A stretch of DNA of 64,000 nucleotides from Woeseia oceani (GCF_001677435.1 NZ_CP016268.1:2283001-2347000); one strand, 5' to 3'; positions 17,393-26,818 are shown, counted from the stretch's first letter. Notes: generated by a model not told the origin, from the sequence alone. Numbers and translations are program-made.

Positions 17393-18891
17393 TGCACCGT
17401 CAGGATCAGCAACGCGATCTCGAGCTGATACTTCGATCGCGCACGCCGCTTGTCACCATTGAGACCCGCGATGAACCGCGGGTACTCGAGATGCTGAAGG
17501 CGATAACGCTAAAAGGCTTTGCGAGCGAGCACCTGCCGTTGTTTCGATGGACCGTTACCGATGGCCTGCAGCGCCTCGACATTTCGCTGGAACCGCAACT
17601 GCACAATGCGGAACCGACCGAAGCCTTACGGCATATTCGGGCAGTGACCAAAGCGGGCGTCTACGTCTTGCTCGACTTTCACCCGTACCTGAAAGACCCG
17701 GTCAATATTCGCTTGCTCAAAGATATCTGCATCACGTTCGCGACCAATGCGCGGCAACTGATTCTGCTCAGTCACGAGATCAGCCTGCCCAAAGAACTTG
17801 AAGCCTACGCTGCACGCTTTGAAATGGCCTTGCCGAACGAAACGCAACGGGAAGCCATCGTGCGCCGGGTTGCGCGCGAGTACGTCGATCAACACCCAGG
17901 GCAGTCTGTGAAGACGGATTCGTACGCTTACGAATTGTTAATCCAAAACCTGGCTGGTCTGACCGAGGGCGACACCGAACAACTTGCCCGCAATGCCATC
18001 TTTGTCGACGGCGCCATTACCCACAGCGACCTGCCCGGAGTCATGCAGGCCAAGTACGAACTGCTTAACCGCGGCGGCACTCTGCACTTCGAGTACGACA
18101 CCCGGCAATTCGCCGACATTGGCGGGCTCGACAAATTGAAGAGGTGGTTGGCACAACGCAAACCGGCCTTCGCACACACGACCCAGACGGCTCACCTCGA
18201 TACGCCGAAAGGTGTGTTGCTGATCGGCGTGCAGGGCTGCGGCAAAAGCCTCGCAGCCCGCGCGACCGCCGGTATTCTGGGCATTCCCTTGTTGCGGCTG
18301 GACTTTGCCGCGCTCTACAACAAGTACCACGGTGAAACGGAACGCAACCTTCGTGAGTCACTGCAGACCGCCGATGTCATGGCACCCTGCGTTCTGTGGA
18401 TTGATGAGATTGAAAAGGGCCTGGCCGGCAGCGGTGGCGAAACGGGTACCACGCAACGCGTACTCAGCAGCTTTCTCGCCTGGCTGGCGGACAAACAATC
18501 CCGGGTGTTTGTTGTCGCCACCGCCAATGACATTAGCGCTCTGCCGCCCGAGCTGGTGCGCAAAGGCCGATTTGACGAAATATTTTTCGTCGACCTGCCC
18601 GATCACGAGGTCCGACAAACCATCCTCGCCATTCACCTTAAAAAACGCGAGCAGCCCGGCGCTGGCATTGATCTGGATGCGGTGGCGGCCGCCACCGAGG
18701 GCTTTTCAGGCGCCGAGCTGGAGCAGATCGTGGTTTCCGCGCTGTACGCGGCACACGCTCAGAATTCAGCCCTGACCACCCCCATATTGCTGGCTGAAGT
18801 TGCGGCTACCCGGCCGCTGTCTGTCGTGATGCAGGAAAAACTGCTGGCGCTGCGTCGATGGGCGAAAGGCCGTACAGTCCCCTGTAACTAG
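17380..18891 (+). CDS. AAA ATPase, Ycf46-like
   Basis: A 503-residue cytoplasmic AAA protein. An N-terminal region ([17 protein letters not shown]) is typical of Ycf46-type proteins. Residues 245-480 form the AAA module: Walker A GVQGCGKS at 283-290, Walker [10 protein letters not shown] at 338-346, sensor VVATAND, and arginine finger [14 protein letters not shown]. In cyanobacteria, Ycf46 is linked to carbon-uptake regulation; in Proteobacteria its role is unknown. The start is GTG at 17380, overlapping the gluzincin stop by 13 bp; a GTG at 17392 is also possible. Neither has a clear Shine-Dalgarno, consistent with translational coupling. Confidence 0.85.
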   Translation: MQALVHRQDQQRDLELILRSRTPLVTIETRDEPRVLEMLKAITLKGFASEHLPLFRWTVTDGLQRLDISLEPQLHNAEPTEALRHIRAVTKAGVYVLLDFHPYLKDPVNIRLLKDICITFATNARQLILLSHEISLPKELEAYAARFEMALPNETQREAIVRRVAREYVDQHPGQSVKTDSYAYELLIQNLAGLTEGDTEQLARNAIFVDGAITHSDLPGVMQAKYELLNRGGTLHFEYDTRQFADIGGLDKLKRWLAQRKPAFAHTTQTAHLDTPKGVLLIGVQGCGKSLAARATAGILGIPLLRLDFAALYNKYHGETERNLRESLQTADVMAPCVLWIDEIEKGLAGSGGETGTTQRVLSSFLAWLADKQSRVFVVATANDISALPPELVRKGRFDEIFFVDLPDHEVRQTILAIHLKKREQPGAGIDLDAVAAATEGFSGAELEQIVVSALYAAHAQNSALTTPILLAEVAATRPLSVVMQEKLLALRRWAKGRTVPCN

Positions 18892-18996
18892 CACCTCGCA
18901 GTAGTACCCATCCGCGATTTGTGAGCGCAATCACGGAACCTGCACGCACGTTTCGCTAAGGTAGGCAACACTTTCAACCGCCGCCGATTCCGACGA

Positions 18997-19311
18997 ATGC
19001 TAATCAATACAGCCAATGAAGCGCAGGACCTCTCGAGTACCCGCGTGTTCGTTTCCAGGGCAGGCAAACTCGCGACGCGCAAAATCTGGTTGCCGCGGCT
19101 GGTCTACGATGCCCTGCCTTACTTCTACCTGAGTTCCGGCTTCGCCGCATTGTTCGCGACGCTGTATATCAGCGACTGGTTCTGGGTACTACCGCATTAC
19201 TTGTTGTTCTCAGCCGCTTGTCTGCACCTCTCGCTGGTTGTATTGCGCCGCAGAAAGCAGCAAAGCCAGGAATCGTCCGATAGCACGGCAGCAGACGACA
19301 CCCCGCAATAA
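18997..19311 (+). CDS. small two-helix membrane protein
   Basis: A 104-residue protein with two predicted transmembrane segments (YFYLSSGFAALFATLYI and WFWVLPHYLLFSAACLHLSLVVL), a basic cytoplasmic turn (RRRKQQ) and a polar acidic tail. No family recognised. The ribosome binding site is weak. The next gene, 84 bp away, encodes a similar-sized two-helix protein; the two may be co-expressed. Confidence 0.6.
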   Translation: MLINTANEAQDLSSTRVFVSRAGKLATRKIWLPRLVYDALPYFYLSSGFAALFATLYISDWFWVLPHYLLFSAACLHLSLVVLRRRKQQSQESSDSTAADDTPQ

Positions 19312-19395
19312 CCCCCTGCCGATCACGGCAATTGCTTGACCCACCGGACTGGGCCGATAGGATTGGCGATTCAAAGCCCCATCGAGCAATGATCC

Positions 19396-19698
19396 ATGTC
19401 TACATCGAACAAGAGCGCCGCCCTGCGCTGGCGAAACGAAACCATTCTGTTCGGCGTTCTGTTGTTTATCGGAATCACCATCCTCCCGGTCGCCATCTAT
19501 GCGGTGGGCCACGTCGTGTTCGGCGCTTACGGTGGCGGGGAGTACAGCGATTTCCACAAGACCTTGCTGACCGGCTTGTTACAGGGCCAGTGGGCGGTGA
19601 TATTCCTGGTGCTGTCTCCCTATTTATTGCTGCAAACACTGCGCATGACGATCAAAGCCTTTCGCAGGAGACAACTGCCGGCGACTCGCCAGGGCTAA
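19396..19698 (+). CDS. small two-helix membrane protein
   Basis: A 100-residue protein. Two transmembrane helices (ILFGVLLFIGITILPVAIYAVGHVVF and AVIFLVLSPYLLLQTLRM) flank a short loop (GAYGGGEYSDFHK) and are followed by a basic tail. No sequence similarity to the preceding gene beyond topology is seen. Function unknown. Confidence 0.6.
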   Translation: MSTSNKSAALRWRNETILFGVLLFIGITILPVAIYAVGHVVFGAYGGGEYSDFHKTLLTGLLQGQWAVIFLVLSPYLLLQTLRMTIKAFRRRQLPATRQG

Positions 19699-19866
19699 CT
19701 GCATGCGGCTTTCAAATGTGACACGATTCACATTTTCTACTTCTCAAACAAGCATTTAGACCAAGTTTCATGGCAATTATGTAAACCCTGTTGCATGATT
19801 CCCAATGGCTCGACTGTCCGTGCCGAAATATTGAACTGCGTTGACCCAACACCGTCCATCACCACT

Positions 19867-20247
19867 ATGCACAGACTACTTTCGAAACTTCGCGAGCTGA
19901 TCAACGCTCGCCGTACGCCCGAGCCGGATTTCAGAGAGACGGCCGTTCGGGTGCGCCCGCTTGCCGAGCGCGCAGGTAAAGCCACCCGACCCGAGAAAAC
20001 GAAAAAGCCCGCCGCCAAAAAAGACCTGCATTTCGAAGCAGAAATCGGCGGACGCATTGAAGAAGCCGGGCCGGGCAAGAACGTCCTGGTCAGAAACAAA
20101 TATATCCGTGAAGACTCCGGAACCCACGACAACCTGAAAATCATTGACCCGGACTCGCTGGAAATCAAGGAAGACGACGGTATCGACCCCTACAATACCG
20201 GGCGGTTTGATCGGTCTCAGTCCTGGAACAGCCGGTTCCGCAAATAG
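19867..20247 (+). CDS. hypothetical charged protein
   Basis: About 126 residues from the ATG at 19867 (the frame is open from 19795, but the longer N-terminus is not protein-like). It has a basic N-terminal helix (MHRLLSKLRELINARR), a Lys/Pro-rich linker and an acidic C-terminal half (KIIDPDSLEIKEDDGIDPYNTGRFDRSQSW). No domain recognised, no signal peptide, probably cytoplasmic. Codon use resembles its neighbours. Confidence 0.55.
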   Translation: MHRLLSKLRELINARRTPEPDFRETAVRVRPLAERAGKATRPEKTKKPAAKKDLHFEAEIGGRIEEAGPGKNVLVRNKYIREDSGTHDNLKIIDPDSLEIKEDDGIDPYNTGRFDRSQSWNSRFRK

Positions 20248-20363
20248 TTCGCAGCGCAACTGACCGCTGGCCTTGAAACGACGCTGAAAAAAGCCCGCAG
20301 GCCGCGTTGACGGCCTCCGGTGCCGGACGTTAGTCTGCTCGCCCCGCACCCGGAGCTACTCGC

Positions 20364-20930
20364 ATGACCCTGCGCGTTACTTTCGAGCTCGAAGAGAGCG
20401 ACCTGCAGCACTTCCGTCTCATCATGAACGAGGCAAGCAAGGCTGCAGCCACACTCAGTCCTGAAGATATTGTTGCCAGCGCCAAGAACTTGCTGCGCGA
20501 GGTGGCGGCAGTGCAAGTGCCCCAGTTCATCAGTGAGCGCCTGGAACGGCTGGCCATCATGATCCAGATGCTGGAAGACCATGAATGGCGGTTGCCAGCG
20601 GCGGAGTCGGCGCGTGTGCTCAATGCGCTGGCTTATTTCCGGGATCCCGAGGATCTCATCCCGGATCACGTGCCCGGTTTGGGCTTTCTCGACGATGCCA
20701 TCATGATCGAACTGGTGGTTCGCGAGTTACGCCACGAAATGGATGCCTACCGGGATTTTTGCGATTACCGGGAACGTATGGCACCGCGCACCAGCATCAA
20801 AGCCAAGACGACCGACGTGACCCGCGATCAATGGCTCGAGGAGCGTCGCAAGGAACTCCAGTCCCGCATGCGCCGGCGACGGAAAAAAAACAATGAGCCC
20901 GGGCGCCCACGCCCGCTCAAACTTCTCTAG
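20364..20930 (+). CDS. YkvA/DUF1232-like protein
   Basis: A 188-residue protein. The centre (ALAYFRDPEDLIPDHVPGLGFLDDAIMI, residues 93-118) matches the YkvA/DUF1232 signature, in which a Pro-Asp-Leu-Ile-Pro-Asp motif precedes a short hydrophobic helix. The N-terminal part is helical and amphipathic; the C-terminus is strongly basic (RMRRRRKKNN). GGAGC lies 8 bases before the ATG. The role of the family is not established. Confidence 0.7.
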   Translation: MTLRVTFELEESDLQHFRLIMNEASKAAATLSPEDIVASAKNLLREVAAVQVPQFISERLERLAIMIQMLEDHEWRLPAAESARVLNALAYFRDPEDLIPDHVPGLGFLDDAIMIELVVRELRHEMDAYRDFCDYRERMAPRTSIKAKTTDVTRDQWLEERRKELQSRMRRRRKKNNEPGRPRPLKLL

Positions 20931-20944
20931 GCGAGCTGGCTGAA

Positions 20945-21229
20945 CTACGGCCAGTAATAAAAGACCACAACGGAGAGCCCCAGCCACATTGCGGCCTGCG
21001 CGAATTTGCGGGATTTATGGTTAGTTACCATTGAATAGAAACTCCACGCAGTAATCGCGGTCATAGCTAGAAATATCAGCAAACTGGATACCAGCCCGCG
21101 AAATTCGTACTGAAGTCTCGGGTAATCATCGCCAAGGATCAGAAAAATGAGCAATACCGCCATCAAACTGATTGCAACTGAAGCGCATGAGCCGAAAATA
21201 ATGCCGGTAATTACGGTAAGTGGACGCAT
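20945..21229 (-). CDS. small membrane protein
   Basis: About 94 residues from the ATG at 21229, with three hydrophobic segments (TVITGIIFGSCASVAISLMAVLLIFLIL in two parts, SSLLIFLAMTAITAWSFY, and AAMWLGLSVVVFYYW). No family recognised. The gene is convergent with the YkvA-like gene (14-bp gap) and divergent from prc. Confidence 0.55.
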   Translation of the reverse strand: MRPLTVITGIIFGSCASVAISLMAVLLIFLILGDDYPRLQYEFRGLVSSLLIFLAMTAITAWSFYSMVTNHKSRKFAQAAMWLGLSVVVFYYWP

Positions 21230-21362
21230 AACAATAGCTTCCGCCCCTACGGGCAGCAGTACGGATTCCGATAAAATTGCCAAATGCACCCTTGATCGGG
21301 GCGCTGGGGACATCTAGCCTAGCTCAACTGAGCTCAACACAACACCTTCGGTGGCCTTGTTT

Positions 21363-21375
21363 GGAGAAAGACTTG
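21363..21375 (+). promoter_or_regulatory. ribosome binding site selecting a TTG start for prc
   Basis: GGAGAAAG lies immediately before TTG at 21373. No comparable site precedes the upstream ATG at 21277, whose N-terminal extension would displace the signal peptide. Confidence 0.6.
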
Positions 21376-23484
21376 ACGCAATATGTGACCGGCGCCCCGC
21401 TACGGATAGCCGCAGCCATTCTGAGTTTGTTTTTGCTGGCTGCAGCGGCCTCACCGCCAACAGCAGAAACCAACAGTGAACTCGCTCCACTGCCCCGTCA
21501 TGAAAAAATCGGCCAGTTGGTAACCGAATTCGTCCAGAAATCGCATTACCGGCAGGCGGCCGTGGACGACGATTTGTCATCCCAGGTCCTTGATCGCTAC
21601 ATCGAGTCGCTGGACAACAACCGCCTGTACTTGCTGGAAAGCGATGTTGCGGCATTCGAAAAGTACCGCTACAAGATCGACGACATGGTGCGCGCTGACC
21701 CGTTGACACCGGTCTTTGACATGTTTGATGTGTACCGTACACGTGCCCGTGAGCGCCTGAGCTACGCAATACAATTGCTCGAAACCGAGCCCGACTACAC
21801 GATTGACGAAGAGTACGAGTTTGATCGCGAGGAAGCACCGTGGGCGAAGAGCAAGTCAGAGCTGGATGAGATTTGGCGCAAGCGGGTTAAGAATGACACC
21901 TTGAGCCTCGCGATGGCCGACAAGGAATGGACCGAGATTCAGGAAACATTGCACAAGCGTTATTCGCGTTTCCTGAAGCGCATGGACCAGGTCAAAAACG
22001 ACGATGTATTCGAAACGTTCATGAATGCCTTCGCGCATACATTGGACCCCCATTCCAGTTACCTCTCGCCGCGGAACTCGGAGGAATACCGGATCCAGAT
22101 GAGTCTGTCGTATTTCGGCATTGGTGCGTCGCTGCAAGTCGACGATGACTACGTCATGGTTATCAATATCATCCCGGGCGGCCCTGCTTCTATCGACGGG
22201 TCGCTGCAACCGAAAGACAGAATCACCGCCGTCGGCGAAGGTCCGGACGGGGAACTGGTCGATGTCATCGGCTGGCGCCTCGACGATGTCGTGCAACTTA
22301 TCAGGGGGCCTGAAAACACAGAGGTGCGCCTGCAGATCCTGCCCGCGGGCGCTTTGCCCGGCAGCCCGGAAACCATACTCAGTTTGACCCGCGATCAGGT
22401 GAAGCTCGAAGAACAAGCAGCCAAGAGCGAAATCATTACCGTGCCGCGTGACGGCCGGGAGTGGTCGATTGGTGTCATCGAGGTCCCCAGCTTTTACCGC
22501 GACTACCGTGCCCTGAGCAACGGCGACAAGGACTACACCAGCACAACCAAGGACGTGAAACGCCTGATAGATGAACTGGAAGAACAGGGCATCGACGGCC
22601 TGGTCATTGACCTGCGGAACAACGGCGGCGGTCATCTGACGGAAGCAACGGCGCTGTCCGGCTTGTTCATCGACAACGGACCCGTGGTGCAGCTGCGTAA
22701 CTCTAACGGCCGTATCAGCCGTCTCGACGACCCTGATCCGGTCGCTCGGGTCGCCTACAATGGGCCGCTCGCAGTGCTGGTCAATCGCTACAGCGCGTCC
22801 GCATCGGAAATTTTCGCCGCGGCCATTCAGGATTACGCACGCGGCGTGATTATCGGCCAGCAGACCTTCGGCAAAGGCACCGTGCAGAACCTTTACTCGC
22901 TGGACCAATACGTCCGTCGACAGGACGAAGAAGGGCTGGGGCAACTGACGCTGACCATTGGCAAGTACTACCGGGTCACCGGCGAAAGCACACAACACCG
23001 TGGCGTAAACCCGGACATACTCCTGCCCTCGCCGATTGATGCCAGCCAGGTTGGAGAGAGCGTTCGCGAAACCGCTCTGCCGTGGGACACGATTCGTACG
23101 ACCCGCTTCCGCGCCGGTGAGCCCCTGAATGCCACGATTTCATCGCTTACGGCAAATCACCTCGAACGCAGCAAGGTTGATCCCGACTACCAATACCTGA
23201 CGGCCGGAATCAAAGAAGTTGAAAAGGCCCGCGCCCGCAAGACGGTGTCGCTGAATATCAATAAGCGGCTCGCCGAACGCGAGGACGATCGGCAACGGGG
23301 TCTGGAACGTGAGAATCAGCGCCGCGCTGCACTGGGCATGGAGCCCATAGAAAGCGTTGAGGAACTCGAAAAGCTCGAAGGACCGGACGTTCAGCGCAAC
23401 GAGGCCGCGGAGATTGTTTCAGATCTGGCGCAGATGCGGGAAGTTAAAGCCCATCTGCCGCAAACGGCTGGAATTCAGCCGTAA
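21373..23484 (+). CDS. prc: tail-specific protease Prc (carboxy-terminal processing protease)
   Basis: A periplasmic S41-family protease of about 703 residues that degrades proteins with nonpolar C-termini and trims envelope proteins such as peptidoglycan hydrolases. A signal peptide (RIAAAILSLFLLAAAASPP) is followed by an N-terminal helical domain, a PDZ domain (SYFGIGASLQVDDDYVMVINIIPGGPAS in two parts), the catalytic core with Ser in NRYSASASEIFAAAIQDY and Lys in QQTFGKGTVQ, and a C-terminal DUF3340 region ending in coiled coil. The TTG start at 21373 is chosen because of its adjacent GGAGAAAG and the correct signal-peptide position. Confidence 0.93.
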   Translation: MTQYVTGAPLRIAAAILSLFLLAAAASPPTAETNSELAPLPRHEKIGQLVTEFVQKSHYRQAAVDDDLSSQVLDRYIESLDNNRLYLLESDVAAFEKYRYKIDDMVRADPLTPVFDMFDVYRTRARERLSYAIQLLETEPDYTIDEEYEFDREEAPWAKSKSELDEIWRKRVKNDTLSLAMADKEWTEIQETLHKRYSRFLKRMDQVKNDDVFETFMNAFAHTLDPHSSYLSPRNSEEYRIQMSLSYFGIGASLQVDDDYVMVINIIPGGPASIDGSLQPKDRITAVGEGPDGELVDVIGWRLDDVVQLIRGPENTEVRLQILPAGALPGSPETILSLTRDQVKLEEQAAKSEIITVPRDGREWSIGVIEVPSFYRDYRALSNGDKDYTSTTKDVKRLIDELEEQGIDGLVIDLRNNGGGHLTEATALSGLFIDNGPVVQLRNSNGRISRLDDPDPVARVAYNGPLAVLVNRYSASASEIFAAAIQDYARGVIIGQQTFGKGTVQNLYSLDQYVRRQDEEGLGQLTLTIGKYYRVTGESTQHRGVNPDILLPSPIDASQVGESVRETALPWDTIRTTRFRAGEPLNATISSLTANHLERSKVDPDYQYLTAGIKEVEKARARKTVSLNINKRLAEREDDRQRGLERENQRRAALGMEPIESVEELEKLEGPDVQRNEAAEIVSDLAQMREVKAHLPQTAGIQP

Positions 23485-23535
23485 GCGGTGCGGCAGAGCC
23501 TGGCCCATGCGTCTGACAGACACACGGGTCCGGGC

Positions 23536-23573
23536 TTGCGCGGCATTAAGCCGCTGTTATACTCAGCTATAAC
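23536..23573 (+). promoter_or_regulatory. promoter with overlapping operator-like dyad
   Basis: TTGCGC (23536-23541) and TATACT (23558-23563) are separated by 16 bp. The -10 lies inside a perfect dyad, GTTATA-CTCAGC-TATAAC (23556-23573), which could be a repressor or activator site. It precedes the exported protein gene starting at 23608. Confidence 0.5.
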
Positions 23574-23607
23574 ACCTTACGGGGCAGAGCCCCGACCGGA
23601 GGTCGAA

Positions 23608-24153
23608 ATGCAGCCGCACAACGTAGTTACCGCGCAGCTCTGGCCTGGAACCGGCCACCGCGCCCGCCTGACGGCCATCGCGCTGTTCGCGAGCGTGGTT
23701 CTCAGCCCGTCAGCGTTTGCCGCAACCGACAATTTTTTTGATTGCGATCAGCTTGCGAGCGAATTGCGCAGCCTCGAAGTGCCAGCAACGGTTTTGCCAC
23801 TCGAAACCGTTGATCACGGAACGGCCAGCGATGCGGAGCAGCTGTCCGCGTCTCTGGACAGCGATCTGGATACCACCGACGCCGTGGCCCCGATATTGTT
23901 GCTGACCCCCCGGGTCGCAACAATCATGCGCAAAGTCTTTGACGCGAACCTGCTGGAAGACGATTCCGCTACTGAAAAAAAGGCAGAAATACCGGCTGCA
24001 ACGAATCGGCCTACGGCCTCCAGCCCGCCATTGGTTAGTGCTCCTGCGGTTCCACCTGCAAACGACTCACTGACCGGCGAAAGCAGCAGTGATTCAAGCA
24101 ACAACCAATACGTGCCGCGCTTCCAGCGACAAATGTACCGCACAGATATCTAA
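23608..24153 (+). CDS. exported protein of unknown function
   Basis: A 181-residue predicted secreted protein. CCGGAGG seven bases before the ATG at 23608 fixes the start. The signal peptide (LTAIALFASVVLSPSAFA) is followed by a short folded part (DNFFDCDQLASELRSLEVP, ILLLTPRVATIMRKVFDANL) and a Ser/Pro/Ala/Asn-rich, probably disordered C-terminus ending in YVPRFQRQMYRTDI. No homologue recognised. It is monocistronic, with its own promoter and a strong terminator. Confidence 0.65.
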   Translation: MQPHNVVTAQLWPGTGHRARLTAIALFASVVLSPSAFAATDNFFDCDQLASELRSLEVPATVLPLETVDHGTASDAEQLSASLDSDLDTTDAVAPILLLTPRVATIMRKVFDANLLEDDSATEKKAEIPAATNRPTASSPPLVSAPAVPPANDSLTGESSSDSSNNQYVPRFQRQMYRTDI

Positions 24154-24167
24154 GTTGGCCTCATACG

Positions 24168-24208
24168 AAAAAGCGCTCTGAACCAACAGGTACAGAGCGT
24201 TTTTTTTT
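24168..24208 (+). terminator. intrinsic terminator
   Basis: CGCTCTG (24174-24180) pairs with CAGAGCG (24193-24199) and is followed by nine T residues. An A-run before the stem would let it work in both directions, serving also the convergent coiled-coil gene. Confidence 0.85.
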
Positions 24209-24229
24209 GTCTTGTCAGAGGCAACTTGG

Positions 24230-25261
24230 CTAGCGGCTCAGGTATTTCGCGATTCCCCAATAATTTTCGCCAAGTATGTTCGCTTTGGACTCCGTGATAC
24301 TTGCGTCACTACCAAAGCTGAATACAGCCGCCACACTGGTCGCGACGGGCACGGCGTCGTCATCGCTGCGAAATACGGCTTTCTCTCCGATCAACTGTGA
24401 CCGCTTCTGCAAGACCGCCGCAACGTCATTGCTGCGATCCATTATCGCTACGTGCTTTTGAATTCTCCGCAGCAAATGTTGGCAATCCGTATCGTTGCCG
24501 TACTTGATTCCGCCGACGCTCTTGTCATTCGCCTCTTTGGCCAAGGCGGCAAAATCGCTGTCGCCAAAGTGCAAAAAGAGCTGTTGTGCGTAGGAAATAA
24601 TCATGAAATTGATAGAACGCTTGGTGGCGATATCCAAACCGTGATTTTCCGGTGGACGCCGGTCTTTCAATTGTTGCAGCTTGTCCAGTAACTCCAGTTC
24701 CTGCTGTTGAAGTTCAGCAATCTGGTTACTGGTCTTTTCCAGTATCGCCGTGACGGTCCGCCGACGAAACACCTTTAGAAACCCTTTCATCCGCACCAGC
24801 TTGGCTTTCTCGGCCTTCAACGCTGCACCAAGCTCAGTGACCGTCTCCCGGACCCCGGCCAGTTTACGCTCGATGATACGTCGCTCCCGCATTCGTTCGT
24901 CATTCCAGCTAACAAGCAGCTGATTGTGCTGCTTTTGCTCGCGTTGTTGCTTGAGCTGTTCGGCGAATCTGGCTAGCTTGCGCTCGCAGCGCAACGCCAA
25001 ACCCCTAAGTTGGTAGAACGTTACTGCATTACTGGCCCACTCCGGGTCGATCAACAGGTTTTCCAGGTGCTCGAGCTTTTGCTGCAGGCGCGCGGTCGCG
25101 CCCTCTTGCTGCTTGACAAGATCACGCAGACGGAACTGTTCTTTGCGCAGCCCAGCGAATTCTTTCTTTAGTTCCGCGCGATTCCAGTACAGGTGCAGCA
25201 ATTTCTCGCTGTCATGCGATTGGTCGGGCGCGCTTCCGAAAAGACCCGCAAGCACTGACAA
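24230..25261 (-). CDS. coiled-coil protein of unknown function
   Basis: A 343-residue, Lys/Glu/Gln-rich protein. Residues 20-200 are almost continuous coiled coil (EFAGLRKEQFRLRDLVKQQEG in two parts, LKQQREQKQHNQLL, IAELQQQELELLDKLQQLKD). The C-terminal 130 residues form a globular domain (RSINFMIISYAQQLFLHFGD, YGNDTDCQHLLRRIQKHV, VAAVFSFGSDASITESKANILGENYW). No signal peptide. The fold recalls filament- or membrane-associated scaffolds, but no family is recognised. Confidence 0.7.
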   Translation of the reverse strand: MSVLAGLFGSAPDQSHDSEKLLHLYWNRAELKKEFAGLRKEQFRLRDLVKQQEGATARLQQKLEHLENLLIDPEWASNAVTFYQLRGLALRCERKLARFAEQLKQQREQKQHNQLLVSWNDERMRERRIIERKLAGVRETVTELGAALKAEKAKLVRMKGFLKVFRRRTVTAILEKTSNQIAELQQQELELLDKLQQLKDRRPPENHGLDIATKRSINFMIISYAQQLFLHFGDSDFAALAKEANDKSVGGIKYGNDTDCQHLLRRIQKHVAIMDRSNDVAAVLQKRSQLIGEKAVFRSDDDAVPVATSVAAVFSFGSDASITESKANILGENYWGIAKYLSR

Positions 25262-25417
25262 TGCTCACTCCTTGACATAATCCCATGGCCAGAACAGGCC
25301 ACGGCAATGTATTCCAGCAGCGATAATGCCTCCCGGCTCCGCAGGATTCTTTGACTTAACACTCATTTTCAAGGCCCAACGGGGAATACGGGGCTGCGCT
25401 CCTGCGCTTCGGGGCGA

Positions 25418-25435
25418 GCCTGCGGGACCGCAGGC
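25418..25435. repeat. REP-like palindrome
   Basis: GCCTGCG-GGAC-CGCAGGC is a perfect 7-bp stem with a 4-base loop, in a GC-rich stretch (25380-25440) between the DUF1249 and coiled-coil genes. No T-tract follows, so it is not a terminator. It may be an extragenic palindrome of the kind found elsewhere in this genome near the serine tRNA. Confidence 0.4.
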
Positions 25436-25460
25436 GTGGTCAGGGATGCAGTCAGACGGT

Positions 25461-25916
25461 TTAGCGTTCGAGTATCAGGTGACCGTGATCGCTCAGATAT
25501 TCCAACCACTTGTTAAGCACAATGTTTCGCTGCCAGCGCGCGTCGAGTTCTTTCTTATGCTCCCGAACCAGCCGTCTGAATCCGGCATGCCGGTGATTTC
25601 CACTGAGGCTCATTGCTTCGGCCAGGTTGCAGTCAAGGTAAAGCCGAATTTGCATGTCCGGATCGGCGATTCGCTGCGCTCCCTCGTAGAAGAAATAGGT
25701 CAGCGACAGGGTCACCGTGTAGCGACTCCGGTCGAGAATTTCCAGATGCAGATCGCAATCGCCAGCCACGCCCGACCGGTAGTAGCCGTCGAGTCTTTCG
25801 ATTTCCGGAACCAACTGCAGCAATCGTAGATAGTTGCTTTCGTACAGCGCCATCAAGCCAACGAAACTTCCGGGTTTCGCAACAGCCTGTGGAACCAGTT
25901 GGTGCTCAAGTAACAT
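25461..25916 (-). CDS. yqiB: YqiB/DUF1249 family protein
   Basis: A 151-residue protein of the DUF1249 (YqiB) family: LMALYESNYLRLLQLVPEI near the N-terminus, DLHLEILDRSRYTVTLSLTYFF in the middle, and PDMQIRLYLDCNLAEAMS as the signature. The ATG at 25916 is preferred over the one six codons upstream by comparison with the family. In enterobacteria it lies near the cAMP phosphodiesterase gene and ADP-sugar hydrolase genes; here that context is absent. Function unknown. Confidence 0.8.
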   Translation of the reverse strand: MLLEHQLVPQAVAKPGSFVGLMALYESNYLRLLQLVPEIERLDGYYRSGVAGDCDLHLEILDRSRYTVTLSLTYFFYEGAQRIADPDMQIRLYLDCNLAEAMSLSGNHRHAGFRRLVREHKKELDARWQRNIVLNKWLEYLSDHGHLILER

Positions 25917-25993
25917 GTCAGGAATATAGCACACAGCAAATGCTATTCACTGTGCGCACCCTGCCGGAATCCGCAAATAGGCCACTTGACAGG

Positions 25994-26818
25994 TCAGGGG
26001 CGAACACGGCGTTCAACTCCGGTACCGTCGAGGATGCGACTGCTAATTTCTTCAATTGAGAATTCGGTTGTATCCACATACGGAATATTGTGGCGTTTGA
26101 AGATTTTTTCCGCCTCACGCACTTCGTAACCAACCTGTTGCGTTGACGAGTACCTTCCCAGCGGGCGTCGTTCCTTGCGAATCTGGCGCAGTCGCGTCGG
26201 CGCGATAGTCAGCCCGAACAGCTTTTGCTTCATTTTGAGCAGAATATCCGGAAGCTCACCGCGATCGAATTCTTCGTCGGTCAACGGGAAATTCGCGGCG
26301 TATACGCCGTACTGCAAAGCCAGGTAGAGGCACGTTGGAGTCTTACCTGATCGCGACACACCCACCAGAATAACGTCCGCCTTGTCGTAGTTTCTGGATA
26401 TACCGCCGTCATCATTCGCGAGGGCGAAGTTGGTTGCTTCGATTCGACGCATATACCCTTCTATATCGCTCATGCCGTGGGCTCGACCGGCCATATGCGT
26501 CGATTTCTGCTGCAACTCCTTTTCCAGCGGCTCCAGGAAGACATCGAATATGTCCAGATGCAGTCCTTCTGCCTCGCGGATGACCGCACGGAAGTCATCC
26601 TGAACCATCGTCGAGAAGATAATTGGCCGCAAAGCGCTATCTTTTGCCGCCAGATTAATCTTTCGTACCGCCTCCCGTGCCTTGTCAAGGGTATCGATAA
26701 ATGGCAAAGTCACCTGCCGAAATTTCTGGCCGTCGAATTGTGTCAAAAGGCTGTGACCGAGGGTTTCTGCGGTTACGCCGGTCTGATCCGACAAAAAGAA
26801 TACAGCTCGCTCACTCAT
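25994..26818 (-). CDS. ppsR: PEP synthase regulatory protein PpsR
   Basis: A 274-residue bifunctional kinase/pyrophosphorylase (DUF299) that inactivates PEP synthase by ADP-dependent phosphorylation of a Thr and reactivates it by phosphorolysis. The P-loop-like GVSRSGKTPTCLYLA and the family N-terminus RAVFFLSDQTGVTAETLGHSLL are intact. It is divergent from its target gene ppsA, the usual arrangement, with 103 bp between the start codons for shared regulation. Confidence 0.95.
   Translation of the reverse strand: MSERAVFFLSDQTGVTAETLGHSLLTQFDGQKFRQVTLPFIDTLDKAREAVRKINLAAKDSALRPIIFSTMVQDDFRAVIREAEGLHLDIFDVFLEPLEKELQQKSTHMAGRAHGMSDIEGYMRRIEATNFALANDDGGISRNYDKADVILVGVSRSGKTPTCLYLALQYGVYAANFPLTDEEFDRGELPDILLKMKQKLFGLTIAPTRLRQIRKERRPLGRYSSTQQVGYEVREAEKIFKRHNIPYVDTTEFSIEEISSRILDGTGVERRVRP

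Noticed and set aside
20297-20314. Terminator between the two hypothetical genes near 20.3 kb
   Set aside because: A 6-bp hairpin is present but the T-tract lies on the wrong strand for the adjacent genes and is separated from the stem.
21856-22998. Minus-strand open frame of 380 codons
   Set aside because: Lies entirely within prc on the opposite strand; no features.
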